From positions 1-64,000 of the forward strand of contig JAWKTN010000013.1 of NCBI GenBank assembly GCA_041399065.1: a stretch of 64,000 bases of DNA. Reading direction: 5' to 3'. The DNA is from JAGQPD01 sp020426865 (lineage in GTDB: Bacteria; Planctomycetota; Planctomycetia; Pirellulales; Pirellulaceae). Positions 42,634 through 51,571 of this stretch are shown here, piece by piece (position 1 is the first letter of the stretch; each line of letters opens with the position of its first letter). The notes under the pieces were generated by a model. That model ran no database searches. It had not been told where the DNA came from and saw only the letters and a program-made list of their open reading frames with translations. Both the position numbers and the translations under genes were made by a program.

Positions 42634-44316
42634 CTATTCGTCAGTGACGCATCCGTTGCTTGCCGAGGTGACGTTTTTGATGTACTTGTACAGCGTACCG
42701 CGAGTGGCCTTCAGCGGAGGTGCTATCCAAGCGGCACGCCGCTGTTTCATTTCGGCGTCGCTGATGTCGACATCGATACGATTCTGTTCGGCGTCCAATG
42801 TGATTTGGTCTCCGGTTTTGACCAGGGCGATGGGGCCACCCTCTTGTGCCTCGGGCGTGACGTGGCCAATGATAAAGCCGTGGGATCCGCCGGAGAATCG
42901 ACCGTCGGTGATGAGTGCGACGTCGGAACCCAAGCCGGCGCCCATGATCGCGGAGGTTGGGGTCAGCATTTCCGGCATTCCCGGTCCACCCTTGGGGCCC
43001 TCGTAGCGAATGATGACGACGTCCCCTTTGAGGATTTGTTTCTGTTCCAGCGCCTGCAACATCGCCTCTTCGGAATCAAACACATTGGCACGACCGGCGA
43101 ATTTTAGTCCTTCCTTCCCGGTGATCTTGGCCACTGCGCCCTCGGGTGCCAGGTTGCCTCGCAAGATTTGGATGTGCCCGGTAGCCTTGATCGGCTTTTC
43201 GAGCGGCTGCACAATCGGCTGGCCTGCGGACAAACCGGGAAGGTCCTGCAGGTTTTCGCCCAGCGTCTTGCCGGTGACCGTCAGGCAATCGCCATTTAGC
43301 AATCCGTGCTCCAACAGATACTTCATCACGGCGGGTGTGCCGCCAACGTTGTGCAGATCTTCTTGCACGAATCGGCCACTTGGTTTGAGATCGGCCAGCA
43401 TCGGTACGCGGTCGCTGACTGCCTGGAAGTCATCAATCGTCAGGGGCACATCGACCGCGCGTGCCATGGCGATCAGGTGGAGGACAGCGTTGGTCGACCC
43501 CCCCAAGGCCATAACGACGACCATCGCATTTTCGAAGGCCTCACGCGTCATGATATCGCGGGGCTTGATGTCGCGTTGCAAGAGCTCGTAAATTGCAGCG
43601 CCCGATCGACGGCATTCCTCCAGTTTTGCCGGATCTTCAGCTGGGATCGACGCACTGTAGGGCAACGACATCCCCAATGCCTCGATCGCGCTGGCCATCG
43701 TATTGGCCGTGTACATGCCGCCACACGCACCGGCGCCGGGACAAGAATGCTGCACGATCTGTTTTCGTTCGTCTTCGGAGATCGTACCCGCCAGATACTC
43801 GCCGTAACATTGGAATGCCGATACAATGTCCAGTTTCGTTCGGTCGCCGTGCGCCCCCGGCTTGATCGTACCGCCGTAGATCATGATGCTGGGGCGATTG
43901 AGCCGCCCCATGGCGATCAAGCATCCGGGCATGTTTTTGTCACACCCTGGTAGGGCGATACAGGCGTCGTACCATTGAGCGGCCATGATCGTTTCGATGG
44001 AATCGGCGATCAAGTCGCGGGATTGCAGCGAATAACTCATGCCCTCCGTTCCCATCGAGATCCCGTCGCTGACGCCGATCGTATTGAATCGCATGCCGAC
44101 CATCCCGGCTGCGACGACCCCTGCCTTCACCTCGGCCGCAAGCTTGTCCAGATGCATGTTGCACGTGTTGCCCTCATACCATACGCTGGCAATGCCTACC
44201 TGGGGCTTGCTCATGTCCGCTTCCGTCATGCCGGTGCCGTAGAGCATGGCTTGCGAGGCGCCTTGTGATTTCGGTTGCGTGATGCGACGGCTGTACTTGT
44301 TGAGTGATTCGGTCAT
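42634..44316 (-). CDS. ilvD: Dihydroxy-acid dehydratase
   Basis: A 560-residue cytoplasmic Fe-S enzyme of branched-chain amino acid synthesis that converts 2,3-dihydroxy-isovalerate to 2-oxoisovalerate. The start at 44316 (MTESLNKYSRRITQPKSQGA) is chosen because upstream residues do not match the family. Cluster cysteines are seen in VWYEGNTCNMHLDKLA, ACIALPGCDKNMPGCLIAMG and HSCPGAGACGGMYTANTMAS. C-terminal PEMLTPTSAIMGAGLGSDVA and LITDGRFSGGSHGFIIGHVT are diagnostic IlvD blocks. It is transcribed alone. Confidence 0.93.
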   Translation of the reverse strand: MTESLNKYSRRITQPKSQGASQAMLYGTGMTEADMSKPQVGIASVWYEGNTCNMHLDKLAAEVKAGVVAAGMVGMRFNTIGVSDGISMGTEGMSYSLQSRDLIADSIETIMAAQWYDACIALPGCDKNMPGCLIAMGRLNRPSIMIYGGTIKPGAHGDRTKLDIVSAFQCYGEYLAGTISEDERKQIVQHSCPGAGACGGMYTANTMASAIEALGMSLPYSASIPAEDPAKLEECRRSGAAIYELLQRDIKPRDIMTREAFENAMVVVMALGGSTNAVLHLIAMARAVDVPLTIDDFQAVSDRVPMLADLKPSGRFVQEDLHNVGGTPAVMKYLLEHGLLNGDCLTVTGKTLGENLQDLPGLSAGQPIVQPLEKPIKATGHIQILRGNLAPEGAVAKITGKEGLKFAGRANVFDSEEAMLQALEQKQILKGDVVIIRYEGPKGGPGMPEMLTPTSAIMGAGLGSDVALITDGRFSGGSHGFIIGHVTPEAQEGGPIALVKTGDQITLDAEQNRIDVDISDAEMKQRRAAWIAPPLKATRGTLYKYIKNVTSASNGCVTDE

Positions 44317-44622
44317 GCTCGTGCGTTCTCCGACAAATCTCGCCATACAATTGGCGTGGGACTGGTGTTGCTGACGATCGTATTGTCTCGTCCGAAGGAC
44401 ATCCAATAGGGGAGGAGCGGGGATGGTGGCCCCCCGTCGTAACTCACCGATAAACCCGCTATTCTAAAGTGCACGGCCAGCCAGCGTAAGGTGCGGTCAC
44501 AGGTTATAACATGCAAGCATTCGGTGAATGTTGCGGCCACACAGGATAAGTTGCGATCGCACGGTAAGCGGTGCGAATCGCCATTGCATGTCCGTTTCAG
44601 TTGCGTGCGAGGAGTAGCATAA
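44317..44622. other. Divergent intergenic region (ilvD / DUF1080)
   Basis: About 306 bases with no gene. No leader peptide of Leu/Ile/Val codons and no attenuator-like stem with a T-tract was seen before ilvD. Confidence 0.4.
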
Positions 44623-45393
44623 ATGTCCGAGACCGTACGATATTCTCCGGGAAGGAACGACGCTGAACCGGTTGGCAGGGCGTCCGTGCCGATGTCAACG
44701 CCGATGTCAACGCCGATGCCAACGCCGCCGCAGGCCGCCGCGGCCTTGATCGGGCTGATGATGTGCCTGCATTGCGTTCCCCTCTTGGCCAACGAGCCCG
44801 ACGCCGACGCCGCGGTAGAAGCAGGTTTTACACGCCTGTTCGACGGTAAGTCCTTGGCTGGTTGGGAGGGAAATGAATCGGTGTTTCGTGTGGAGGAAAA
44901 ATCGATCGTCGGCGGGGCGCTCGATAAGCCCGTCGCCCGGAACGAATTCCTTGCGACCACGAAGGATTATGGCAATTTCGAGTTGCGGTTGCAGGTGCGA
45001 GTCCGAGGGGAGGGGGCCAATGCGGGAATCCAGATTCGCAGCCGGCGGATCCCCAACCACCATGAAATGATCGGCTATCAGGCTGACGTCGGAGCGGGCT
45101 GGTGGGGGAAGCTGTATGACGAATCGCGGCGCAATAAGGTCCTCGCCGGTGTCAATGACCCTCAAAAACTGGAACCGGTTTTGCGCCTGGACGATTGGAA
45201 TGATTATGTTATCCGATGCCAAGGGCGGCGGATCCAGTTGTGGCTCAACGGCGTGCAGACCGTCGACTACACCGAGCAGGATGGGGACATTGAACGGCGA
45301 GGGTTGATTGCGGTGCAGATCCATGGCGGGCCACCGTCGGAGGCGTGGTACCGCAACATCCGCATTCGCACGCTTGAGGAAGGAGCGGAATGA
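44623..45393 (+). CDS. Secreted DUF1080 (3-keto-disaccharide hydrolase-like) protein
   Basis: A 256-residue product. The first ~65 residues contain a 9-residue-scale repeat (PMSTPMSTPMPTP, encoded by ATGTCAACGCCG repeats near 44690) and a signal-like stretch (AAAALIGLMMCLHCVPLLAN). The mature domain starts FTRLFDGKSLAGWEGNESVF RVEE, the DUF1080 hallmark (F.sLFdGkslegW), with later NFELRLQVRVRGEGANAGIQ IRSR and DWNDYVIRCQGRRIQLWLNG. This is a concanavalin-like beta-sandwich assigned to 3-keto-glucoside hydrolases. The start could be a later ATG within the repeat. It overlaps the HAD gene by 4 bases. Confidence 0.8.
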   Translation: MSETVRYSPGRNDAEPVGRASVPMSTPMSTPMPTPPQAAAALIGLMMCLHCVPLLANEPDADAAVEAGFTRLFDGKSLAGWEGNESVFRVEEKSIVGGALDKPVARNEFLATTKDYGNFELRLQVRVRGEGANAGIQIRSRRIPNHHEMIGYQADVGAGWWGKLYDESRRNKVLAGVNDPQKLEPVLRLDDWNDYVIRCQGRRIQLWLNGVQTVDYTEQDGDIERRGLIAVQIHGGPPSEAWYRNIRIRTLEEGAE

Positions 45394-46016
45394 GCCGCAC
45401 GAAGATTCAATTTGTTTATTTTGATCTCGGTCGCGTGTTGGTGCATTTTGATCACGAGCAAATGTGCCGGCAAATGGCCGAAGTCTCTGGGTTGCCCGTC
45501 GACCGCGTACGTGATGTTGTGCTGCACGGTGATATGCTGCAACTGAGCGAAACTGGGGAATTGAATGCGCGCCAATACTACGATGAGTACTGTCGCCGGC
45601 TGAAGGTCAAACCTGATTTTGATGCCTTGAAGCTGGCCGGCAGCGCGATTTTCGAGGTTTACACGCAGATGTTGCCGCTGGTAACCCATCTGCGCGCCAC
45701 CGGCCAGCGGATGGGAGTCCTCTCCAATACCAATGATGCCCATTGGGAATATTGTGTCGCGACGTACCGCTTCCTGACATCCCTGTTCGATTTCGCGGCG
45801 TTGAGTTTTGAGATTGGTGCCGTGAAACCGGACGCCAAGATCTACCAGGCCGCCGCGGATATGGCAGGTGTTGCACCCGACGAGATTTTTTTTACGGACG
45901 ATCGAGCCGACAACGTCGAAGGCGCGCGCGCCTTCGGGTTTGACGCGGTTCAGTTCGAGAATCCACAACAGTTGGCCCGCCAGCTGCGTGCGCGCGGGTT
46001 GGCATTCAATTACTGA
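45390..46016 (+). CDS. HAD-superfamily phosphatase (YihX-like)
   Basis: A 208-residue cytoplasmic HAD-IA hydrolase. Motif I is VYFDLGRVLVHFDHEQMCRQ, with Asp nucleophile and Gly in place of the second Asp, as in the YihX subfamily. Motif II is MGVLSNTNDAHWEY. Motif III/IV is VKPDAKIYQAAADMAG then EIFFTDDRADNVEGARAFGF. The stop/start overlap (ATGA) with DUF1080 implies an operon. YihX acts on glucose-1-phosphate; the substrate here is not determined. It converges with xylA. Confidence 0.8.
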   Translation: MSRTKIQFVYFDLGRVLVHFDHEQMCRQMAEVSGLPVDRVRDVVLHGDMLQLSETGELNARQYYDEYCRRLKVKPDFDALKLAGSAIFEVYTQMLPLVTHLRATGQRMGVLSNTNDAHWEYCVATYRFLTSLFDFAALSFEIGAVKPDAKIYQAAADMAGVAPDEIFFTDDRADNVEGARAFGFDAVQFENPQQLARQLRARGLAFNY

Positions 46017-46058
46017 CCGCCGAATCAACGGCAGTACGTTCGGCCGTCTTGCAACGTT

Positions 46059-47369
46059 TTACAGGTAACGATTGATCAGATTTTCCAGCATTTCCTGCCG
46101 GCCGCTGACATTCGGCGCCGGATTTCCTTTGGCCATGATGTATTGTTCGAGCGATTCGAAGCTCTGTTTACCCGCGGAAATCTCTTGTCCAATGCCGCTG
46201 TCCCAGCTTGCATAACGTTCTTGCAGCAGCCGGTCCAGTTCACCGTCGGCGCGGATCGCGGCGGCGATCTTCAGGCCGCGGGCGAAGGCGTCCATCCCGC
46301 CAATATGGGCATGGAACAAGTCGATCGGTTCGAAGCTTTCTCGGCGCACTTTGGCATCGAAGTTGACGCCCCCGGGTGCGAGCCCGCCGTATTTGAGGAT
46401 GGTGAGCATCGTTTGGGCGGTCAGGTAAATGTCGGTCGGGAACTGATCGGTATCCCATCCCAACAGCATGTCACCCGTATTGGCGTCGATGGAGCCGAGC
46501 ATTCCTTGCATGCCGGCGTATTCCAGTTCGTGCATCATCGTGTGCCCGGCCAGCGTGGCGTGGTTCGTCTCGATATTCAATTTGAAGCGATCGGTAAGAT
46601 TGTACGCGCGGAGGAAGTTGATGCAGGCGGCCGCATCGGAATCGTACTGATGCTTGGTCGGCTCCTTCGGCTTGGGCTCGATGTAAAAGACGCCCTTGTA
46701 TCCAATTTTATCGGCGTAGTCGACGGCCATGTTCAGGAAGCGGCCAAGGTTGTCGATTTCGCGCTTCATGTTGGTGTTGTACAGATTCTGATAGCCCTCG
46801 CGGCCGCCCCAGAACACGTGGCCTGCGGCGCCCAGTTCGAGCGACACTTCCAGGGCCTTCTTGACCTGAGCTGCCGCGTAGGCAAACACATCGGCATTGC
46901 AGGTCGTGGCCGCCCCGTGCATGTAGCGGGGATGGCTGAACATGTTCTGCGTCCCCCACAATAACTGAATGCCCGTGCGTTGTTGTTCTTCCTTGAGCAC
47001 CTTGACGACTGCGTCCAGGTTCTTGTTGGACTCGGCCAATGTCGCCCCTTCTGGCGCGACGTCGCGATCGTGAAATGCGTAAAAGGGCGCCCCCAACTTT
47101 TCCATGAATTCGAAGGCCACGTGGACGCGGCGGACAGCATTGTCCAACGAATCACTTCCGTCGTCCCACGGTCGATGCGCCGTCCCCACGCCGAACGGAT
47201 CGCTTCCCGTACCGCGGAAGGTGTGCCAGTAGACAACACTGAAACGCAAGTGCTCGCGCATCGACTTGCCCTCGACGATCTCGTCCGGATTGTACCAGCG
47301 GAACGCAAGTGGGTTCTTCGAGTCGGGACCTTCATAGGCGATGGCAGGTACGTCGAAATAATCAGGCAT
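46059..47369 (-). CDS. xylA: Xylose isomerase
   Basis: A 436-residue TIM-barrel enzyme that converts xylose to xylulose. The conserved blocks are FRWYNPDEIVEGKSMREHLR FSVVYWHTF; APFYAFHDRDVAPEGA (active-site His and Asp); THQ-equivalent IQLLWGTQNMFSHPRYMHGA; FYIEPKPKEPTKHQYDSDAA (metal site 1 Glu, Lys); NIETNHATLAGHTMMHELEY; GSIDANTGDMLLGWDTDQFP (metal Asp). The length fits the class II enzymes. It is single-gene, with no kinase or transporter nearby, so it may feed xylulose to a xylulokinase elsewhere. Confidence 0.95.
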   Translation of the reverse strand: MPDYFDVPAIAYEGPDSKNPLAFRWYNPDEIVEGKSMREHLRFSVVYWHTFRGTGSDPFGVGTAHRPWDDGSDSLDNAVRRVHVAFEFMEKLGAPFYAFHDRDVAPEGATLAESNKNLDAVVKVLKEEQQRTGIQLLWGTQNMFSHPRYMHGAATTCNADVFAYAAAQVKKALEVSLELGAAGHVFWGGREGYQNLYNTNMKREIDNLGRFLNMAVDYADKIGYKGVFYIEPKPKEPTKHQYDSDAAACINFLRAYNLTDRFKLNIETNHATLAGHTMMHELEYAGMQGMLGSIDANTGDMLLGWDTDQFPTDIYLTAQTMLTILKYGGLAPGGVNFDAKVRRESFEPIDLFHAHIGGMDAFARGLKIAAAIRADGELDRLLQERYASWDSGIGQEISAGKQSFESLEQYIMAKGNPAPNVSGRQEMLENLINRYL

Positions 47370-47436
47370 GGCGATTCCTTTGATCGATTTGTGGTGAATT
47401 TCGCGTTATCGTTGCATAAACTGCCGCGGAAGGCAA

Positions 47437-48255
47437 TCACCGTTGACGCGTGAATAGTTTTGTGAGTAGCCAGTCTCCCACTCGCGGCCACAATTGAGCA
47501 ATTGCGAACAACCATCGTGCCTTGGCTGGGACGACGATTTCAGGGAGACGTCGTTCGCAGCCGCGAAGGAGCTTCCGAGCCAGCCGCTGGGGATCGGCCG
47601 AACCCAGCTTCACGCCGCCGGCCGGTGCCCGTGCCGAGTCCGGTAGATTGGCAGAGGCGGCGTCGTACCGGGTCCCCGCGTCGGTGCGGGCGATCGGGCC
47701 GGGACAAAACAATAGGACGTGCATCCCCGAGCCCGCAAGTTCCAACCGCAACTGCTGGGCGTATGCTGCCAGTGGAAATTTGCTCGCAGGGTAGGCTCCC
47801 AGATACCGTGACGCCAACTTGCTGGCCAGCGATCCGACCAGGACGAGATGCCCGCGAGATTGCTTCAATTGCGGCACGAAAGCACGTGTCACGCGCACGG
47901 CCGAGAGAAAGTTGATTCGCCAAAACTCGTCAAATTCATCGGGGGTCGTTTCCAGCACGTGGCCACGAGTCGATCGGCCGACGCAGTGGATCACGATATC
48001 GGGCCGCCGAGCCGCCGGAGGTAGTTCGGTAATCAGTTTGTCCATTCCATCCTGTGACGCAATATCGGCACATGCGGCGTAGACTGCCGCTGTCGCGATT
48101 TGTTGGATGCGCGCGACGGCATCGTCGAGCCGAGATTTATCGCGAGCCACAAGTGTGACGTGAGCGCCCGCGGCCGCCAGTTCCTTGGAAACAACGAAAC
48201 CGAACCCTGCCGACGCTCCGAGCACCAATGCCGATTTTCCCTGCCAATATGTCAT
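47437..48255 (-). CDS. Short-chain dehydrogenase/reductase
   Basis: A 272-residue SDR with Rossmann start SALVLGASAGFGFVVSKELA (GxxxGxG as GASAGFG), NAD(P)-binding VTLVARDKSRL (the Arg suggests NADP), and catalytic GSLASKLASRYLGAYPASKF, with Ser and the Y-x-x-x-K pair. It is cytoplasmic and its substrate is unknown. The gene starts 10 bases after the end of the membrane protein gene upstream on the same strand. Confidence 0.8.
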   Translation of the reverse strand: MTYWQGKSALVLGASAGFGFVVSKELAAAGAHVTLVARDKSRLDDAVARIQQIATAAVYAACADIASQDGMDKLITELPPAARRPDIVIHCVGRSTRGHVLETTPDEFDEFWRINFLSAVRVTRAFVPQLKQSRGHLVLVGSLASKLASRYLGAYPASKFPLAAYAQQLRLELAGSGMHVLLFCPGPIARTDAGTRYDAASANLPDSARAPAGGVKLGSADPQRLARKLLRGCERRLPEIVVPAKARWLFAIAQLWPRVGDWLLTKLFTRQR

Positions 48256-48264
48256 GAGCGGCTC

Positions 48265-49095
48265 TCAATCGGCTTGTTCCAATGGTGGCTCCGAGCCGCC
48301 GGAACGGACACTGGTCCCTTCGTCGCGTTGCGGCGCAGCCGACTGACCTGTTTCGCCGTCGCCGCCCGTCAATACCTCGAACCGTACAGTATGCCACCGA
48401 ACTTCGTTGATTGTGCCGATTTCAATGCGTTGGAAGTCGGCCGGATATCCCCAACGCGGATCCATTCGTGCTCGAATGGCGACCTGCGGTCGGCCCGGTT
48501 CCGGATGCCCCGCCGCCGCCGCTTCCACTGCCTCGACGTCGCGTTCGATGGTGTCGAACATCCCCGGAACGCTCCACGTACGCCATGTCCGCGGATCGCG
48601 TAGCGGCGCGCCGTTGCGCCAGGCCGCAACCGCCTGGCCCCCACGGACCTCAACCTTGTACGTCGCCCCTTGGCGTCCCTGCACCTCCGTCTCGATCGAA
48701 TAATCAGCTGGTCCAACTCGGTCCCACAATGCTGTCCCCGCATCAAAACTGGCTCGGTCCAATACCGGCAGCCGATTGGCCGCAAACCACAACGGCAAAG
48801 TCCCCGCTCCAATTAGCAAGGCCACTCCCACACCACTGATCGTGGCCAGAATCCAGCGCGTCCGTTTCCGCGAGTCCGTTCGCCACGAGCGATTTCCATT
48901 TTGGTCGGCGTGATCTGCAGCATCAAAGGATGAGTCGGACAAGGCGTTCACGTTGTCGGGGTGCGTGGGCTGAGCAGTGGACAGCAATGGGCCGCCTGCA
49001 AAACGATTGACGGCGAAACGATTGACGGCGAAACGGCGTATTGCGAACCGATGCCGCTTGGTGGTATTGTGGCTCACAGAATTGCATTTGGTCAA
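48265..49095 (-). CDS. Single-pass membrane protein with DUF6174-like domain
   Basis: A 276-residue product. After a polar N-terminus with a repeated RFAVNRFAVNRFAG (encoded by tandem GATTGACGGCGAAAC near 49003-49040) comes one helix (WILATISGVGVALLIGAGTL). Then comes an exported domain: SFDAGTALWDRVGPADYSIE TEVQGRQGATYKVEVRGG, and TWRTWSVPGMFDTIERDVEA, matching the DUF6174 pattern (a...W......Y...........v.v..G). The segment VRWHTVRFEVLTGG carries the dispersed RFEVL motif. The start is uncertain: a GTG at 48951 would skip the repeated N-terminus. It is divergent from pyk. Confidence 0.6.
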   Translation of the reverse strand: MTKCNSVSHNTTKRHRFAIRRFAVNRFAVNRFAGGPLLSTAQPTHPDNVNALSDSSFDAADHADQNGNRSWRTDSRKRTRWILATISGVGVALLIGAGTLPLWFAANRLPVLDRASFDAGTALWDRVGPADYSIETEVQGRQGATYKVEVRGGQAVAAWRNGAPLRDPRTWRTWSVPGMFDTIERDVEAVEAAAAGHPEPGRPQVAIRARMDPRWGYPADFQRIEIGTINEVRWHTVRFEVLTGGDGETGQSAAPQRDEGTSVRSGGSEPPLEQAD

Positions 49096-49145
49096 CCGCC
49101 GGTTGTCACGGCACGAAGAGGAGCGGAACCAGAGAGAGGGAATCG

Positions 49146-50609
49146 ATGGCGAGCAGGGGAAGCGATTCGGTGATCCAGGAACATTCTCGGCAGCGGGCCC
49201 GGACGAAGATTGTCGCCACGGTCGGCCCGGCGTGTGGAAGCCAGGAGATGTTGGAGCGGCTGGCTGCCAACGGTGCCGACGTGTTCCGCATCAATATGGC
49301 TCATGGCACACGGGAGGAGCACCAGCGAATTGTCGACACGGTGCGTGAGATCAGCCAGCGGACTCGACCGTTGGGGATTCTCGTGGACCTGGCGGGGCCC
49401 AAGATTCGGTTGGGTGAGTTGGCGTCGGAGCCGTTAGTCTGTAACACGGATGATGAGTTGCGATTTGTCCGGAGTGAGACGGCGACGGCGGCCAATGAGT
49501 TGGTCAGCAATTATGACCGATTGATTGACGAATTGCGGGAGGGAGACACCGTGATGTTGGCCGACGGCACGGTCAGTCTGGTCGTCACGCAATGCCAGAA
49601 GGATGTGATAACGTGCCGCGTGACGAACGCTGGCGAGATCCGCAGCCGGCAGGGGGTGAATCTTCCAGGAGCGGCGGTAAGTTTGCCGGCGATCACGGAC
49701 AGGGATATCGACAATGCCCGATGGGCGGCACAATGCCAGGCCGACTTCGTCAGCCTCAGTTTCGTGCGGAAGCCACAAGAGATTGATCAGCTGCGAAGTT
49801 TGCTGCGCGAATGCGATTGGGAGCCACTGATCATCGCCAAGATCGAAAAGCGCGAGGCAGTGGACGATTTGGAGGCCATTGCCAAGGCGGCGGATGGTGT
49901 GATGGTGGCACGCGGAGACTTGGGTGTGGAAATCGATGTCGCTGACGTTCCTGTAGTTCAGAAAAGCGTGATTGCCACCTGCAATCGTCTGCAAATACCT
50001 GTCATTGTCGCGACTCAGATGTTGGACAGCATGCAGCGCAATCCACGTCCTACACGGGCTGAGGTGACGGACGTCGCCAATGCGATACTTGACGGTGCCG
50101 ATGCCTGCATGTTGTCGGGCGAAACTGCCGTCGGCACTTATCCGGCGCTCGTCGTCCAACTGATGAATCGGATCATGTTGCAAACCGAACCGATCTTGGC
50201 CGAACGTCCGATTGCTCGACCGCAATCGTATGAAGGAGGTGTTGTTCATCCGGTGACACGTTCGGTCGTCTACGGTGCCGCACAAATTGCCGAACGCCTG
50301 ACGGCGAAACTCGTGGTCGTTGTGACTCGCAGCGGGGCAACCTCGATCGCCAAATCGAGCCAACGGGATTTTGTGCCGTGCGTGGCGGTTTCGGACAGCG
50401 AGAAAGTCATGCGGCAGGCAACGCTGCTCTGGGGTGTTTCGCCCTTGCGAGGCGCACCGATCGGAGATCAAATGGAGTTGTGTCAGTTCATCGACCAGTG
50501 GGGAATTGCGGATCAGACATTGCGGTCCGGCGACCGATACGTCGTCGTGACCGGAACCGGCGTGGCACCCGGCGCTCACAATTTGGTCGTGGTGCACGAC
50601 GTGCCGTAG
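49146..50609 (+). CDS. pyk: Pyruvate kinase
   Basis: A 487-residue glycolytic enzyme that makes ATP and pyruvate from phosphoenolpyruvate. The ATG at 49146 is chosen because AGAGAGGGAATCG precedes it. Family blocks are RTKIVATVGPACGS; DVFRINMAHGT (most pyruvate kinases have RLNFSHG); LAGPKIRLGEL; ADFVSLSFVRKP; LIIAKIEKREAVDDLEAIAK; ADGVMVARGDLGVEI; PVIVATQMLDSMQRNPRPTR AEVTDVANAILDGADACMLS GETAVG. The C-terminal domain is present (TAKLVVVVTRSGATSIAKSS). It is transcribed away from the membrane protein upstream. Confidence 0.93.
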   Translation: MASRGSDSVIQEHSRQRARTKIVATVGPACGSQEMLERLAANGADVFRINMAHGTREEHQRIVDTVREISQRTRPLGILVDLAGPKIRLGELASEPLVCNTDDELRFVRSETATAANELVSNYDRLIDELREGDTVMLADGTVSLVVTQCQKDVITCRVTNAGEIRSRQGVNLPGAAVSLPAITDRDIDNARWAAQCQADFVSLSFVRKPQEIDQLRSLLRECDWEPLIIAKIEKREAVDDLEAIAKAADGVMVARGDLGVEIDVADVPVVQKSVIATCNRLQIPVIVATQMLDSMQRNPRPTRAEVTDVANAILDGADACMLSGETAVGTYPALVVQLMNRIMLQTEPILAERPIARPQSYEGGVVHPVTRSVVYGAAQIAERLTAKLVVVVTRSGATSIAKSSQRDFVPCVAVSDSEKVMRQATLLWGVSPLRGAPIGDQMELCQFIDQWGIADQTLRSGDRYVVVTGTGVAPGAHNLVVVHDVP

Positions 50610-50677
50610 ACGCTACCATCGAAATGCCGCCCGGCGAATGGACGTACCGGACGTTGCGTAGAAAGTGAAAAGCAATC

Positions 50678-51082
50678 ATGTCCGATGCAGCCCCCGTTGT
50701 CACCTGCCCTGAGTGTAACGCTGCGATTGGCAAGTTCGCTGATGTGTGTCCCAAATGTGGCATAGAAATCACGCCCGTCGAGGCCGCTACCGAACCGAAT
50801 GTCACTGGTGATTCGGCAATGTCGACGCTTATCCCGTACAACAATCCCTACGCGCTGCTGGCTTACTACTTTGGCATTTTCAGTCTAATCCCCTGCTTCT
50901 CTCTTATCTTGGCGCCCGTTGCGATCGGTTTGGGAATCGCCGGTTTGCGACACGTGAAAGGTCAGCCGCAAGCGAAGGGGACTGCCCATGCCTATATCGG
51001 CATCGGCGTGGGAGCGGTGATGCTGTTGTTGAATCTGGCGGTGATCGGCATGATGATCGTTGCCGCGGCGACCATGCCTTAG
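50678..51082 (+). CDS. Zinc-ribbon DUF4190-like membrane protein
   Basis: A 134-residue product. The N-terminus has two zinc-ribbon pairs (VTCPECNAAIGKFADVCPKC). Two or three helices follow (LAYYFGIFSLIPCFSLILAP VAIGLGIAGLRH, and IGIGVGAVMLLLNLAVIGMM), the standard DUF4190 layout with a short G-x-x-G-xx-H turn. The ribbon is cytoplasmic. Its stop overlaps the convergent gene at 51079 by 4 bases. Confidence 0.7.
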   Translation: MSDAAPVVTCPECNAAIGKFADVCPKCGIEITPVEAATEPNVTGDSAMSTLIPYNNPYALLAYYFGIFSLIPCFSLILAPVAIGLGIAGLRHVKGQPQAKGTAHAYIGIGVGAVMLLLNLAVIGMMIVAAATMP

Positions 51083-51381
51083 CTGAACAGCCAACAGCTA
51101 AGCGCGGGTACGATCGCAATACCTAGAACCACAAGGCATCCGAACGCTGGCTTGGCCGGTGGAGCGGCATCCTCTTCCTGATGGTGCTCTTCGTCACGGG
51201 CCCGCTTGCCACGGTCATAGCCCACCGCGTAGGCACGGATCGATACCTCACGCGTCCCCGACTTCCGTCCTTCTTCATGCCCGTCGCTCTTGCCGGCCTG
51301 ATACCCCAAGCGATACGCCAGCAGCACCATCGCTGCGGCGAATATCAGGCCCACGATCGTTCGCTGATCCATCCAATCCAT
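51079..51381 (-). CDS. Small membrane protein with two hydrophobic ends
   Basis: A 100-residue product with an N-terminal helix (IVGLIFAAAMVLLAYRLGYQ), a charged middle with Gly/Lys/Arg repeats (GKSDGHEEGRKSGTREVSIR, YDRGKRARDEEHHQEED), and a C-terminal helix (FGCLVVLGIAIVPALSCWLF). The first ATG gives MDWMDQ; the second, three codons in, is an alternative. No family is recognised. Confidence 0.5.
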   Translation of the reverse strand: MDWMDQRTIVGLIFAAAMVLLAYRLGYQAGKSDGHEEGRKSGTREVSIRAYAVGYDRGKRARDEEHHQEEDAAPPAKPAFGCLVVLGIAIVPALSCWLFS

Positions 51382-51571
51382 TGGTTCATTTAACGTGGCG
51401 TTTACCGTGGCTGCAATACGACCAGCTGCAATACGACCAGATTACGAAATCTCTGCGATCACGAAATCGTTGTCATCTCTATCCCGGCATCCGTTGTCGA
51501 GACATTGTAGCCGATTTGCCTAGCGGCGTATAATGTGAATTCGTCGTCTCGCCACAGGAAAAACGGATACC

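Noticed and set aside
46143..46964. 273-residue plus-strand frame antisense to xylA
   Set aside because: Shadow of the certain xylose isomerase gene with no family match.
49434..50597. 387-residue minus-strand frame antisense to pyruvate kinase
   Set aside because: It mirrors the whole pyk gene, is His/Arg/Gln-rich and has no recognisable domain; pyk is certain.
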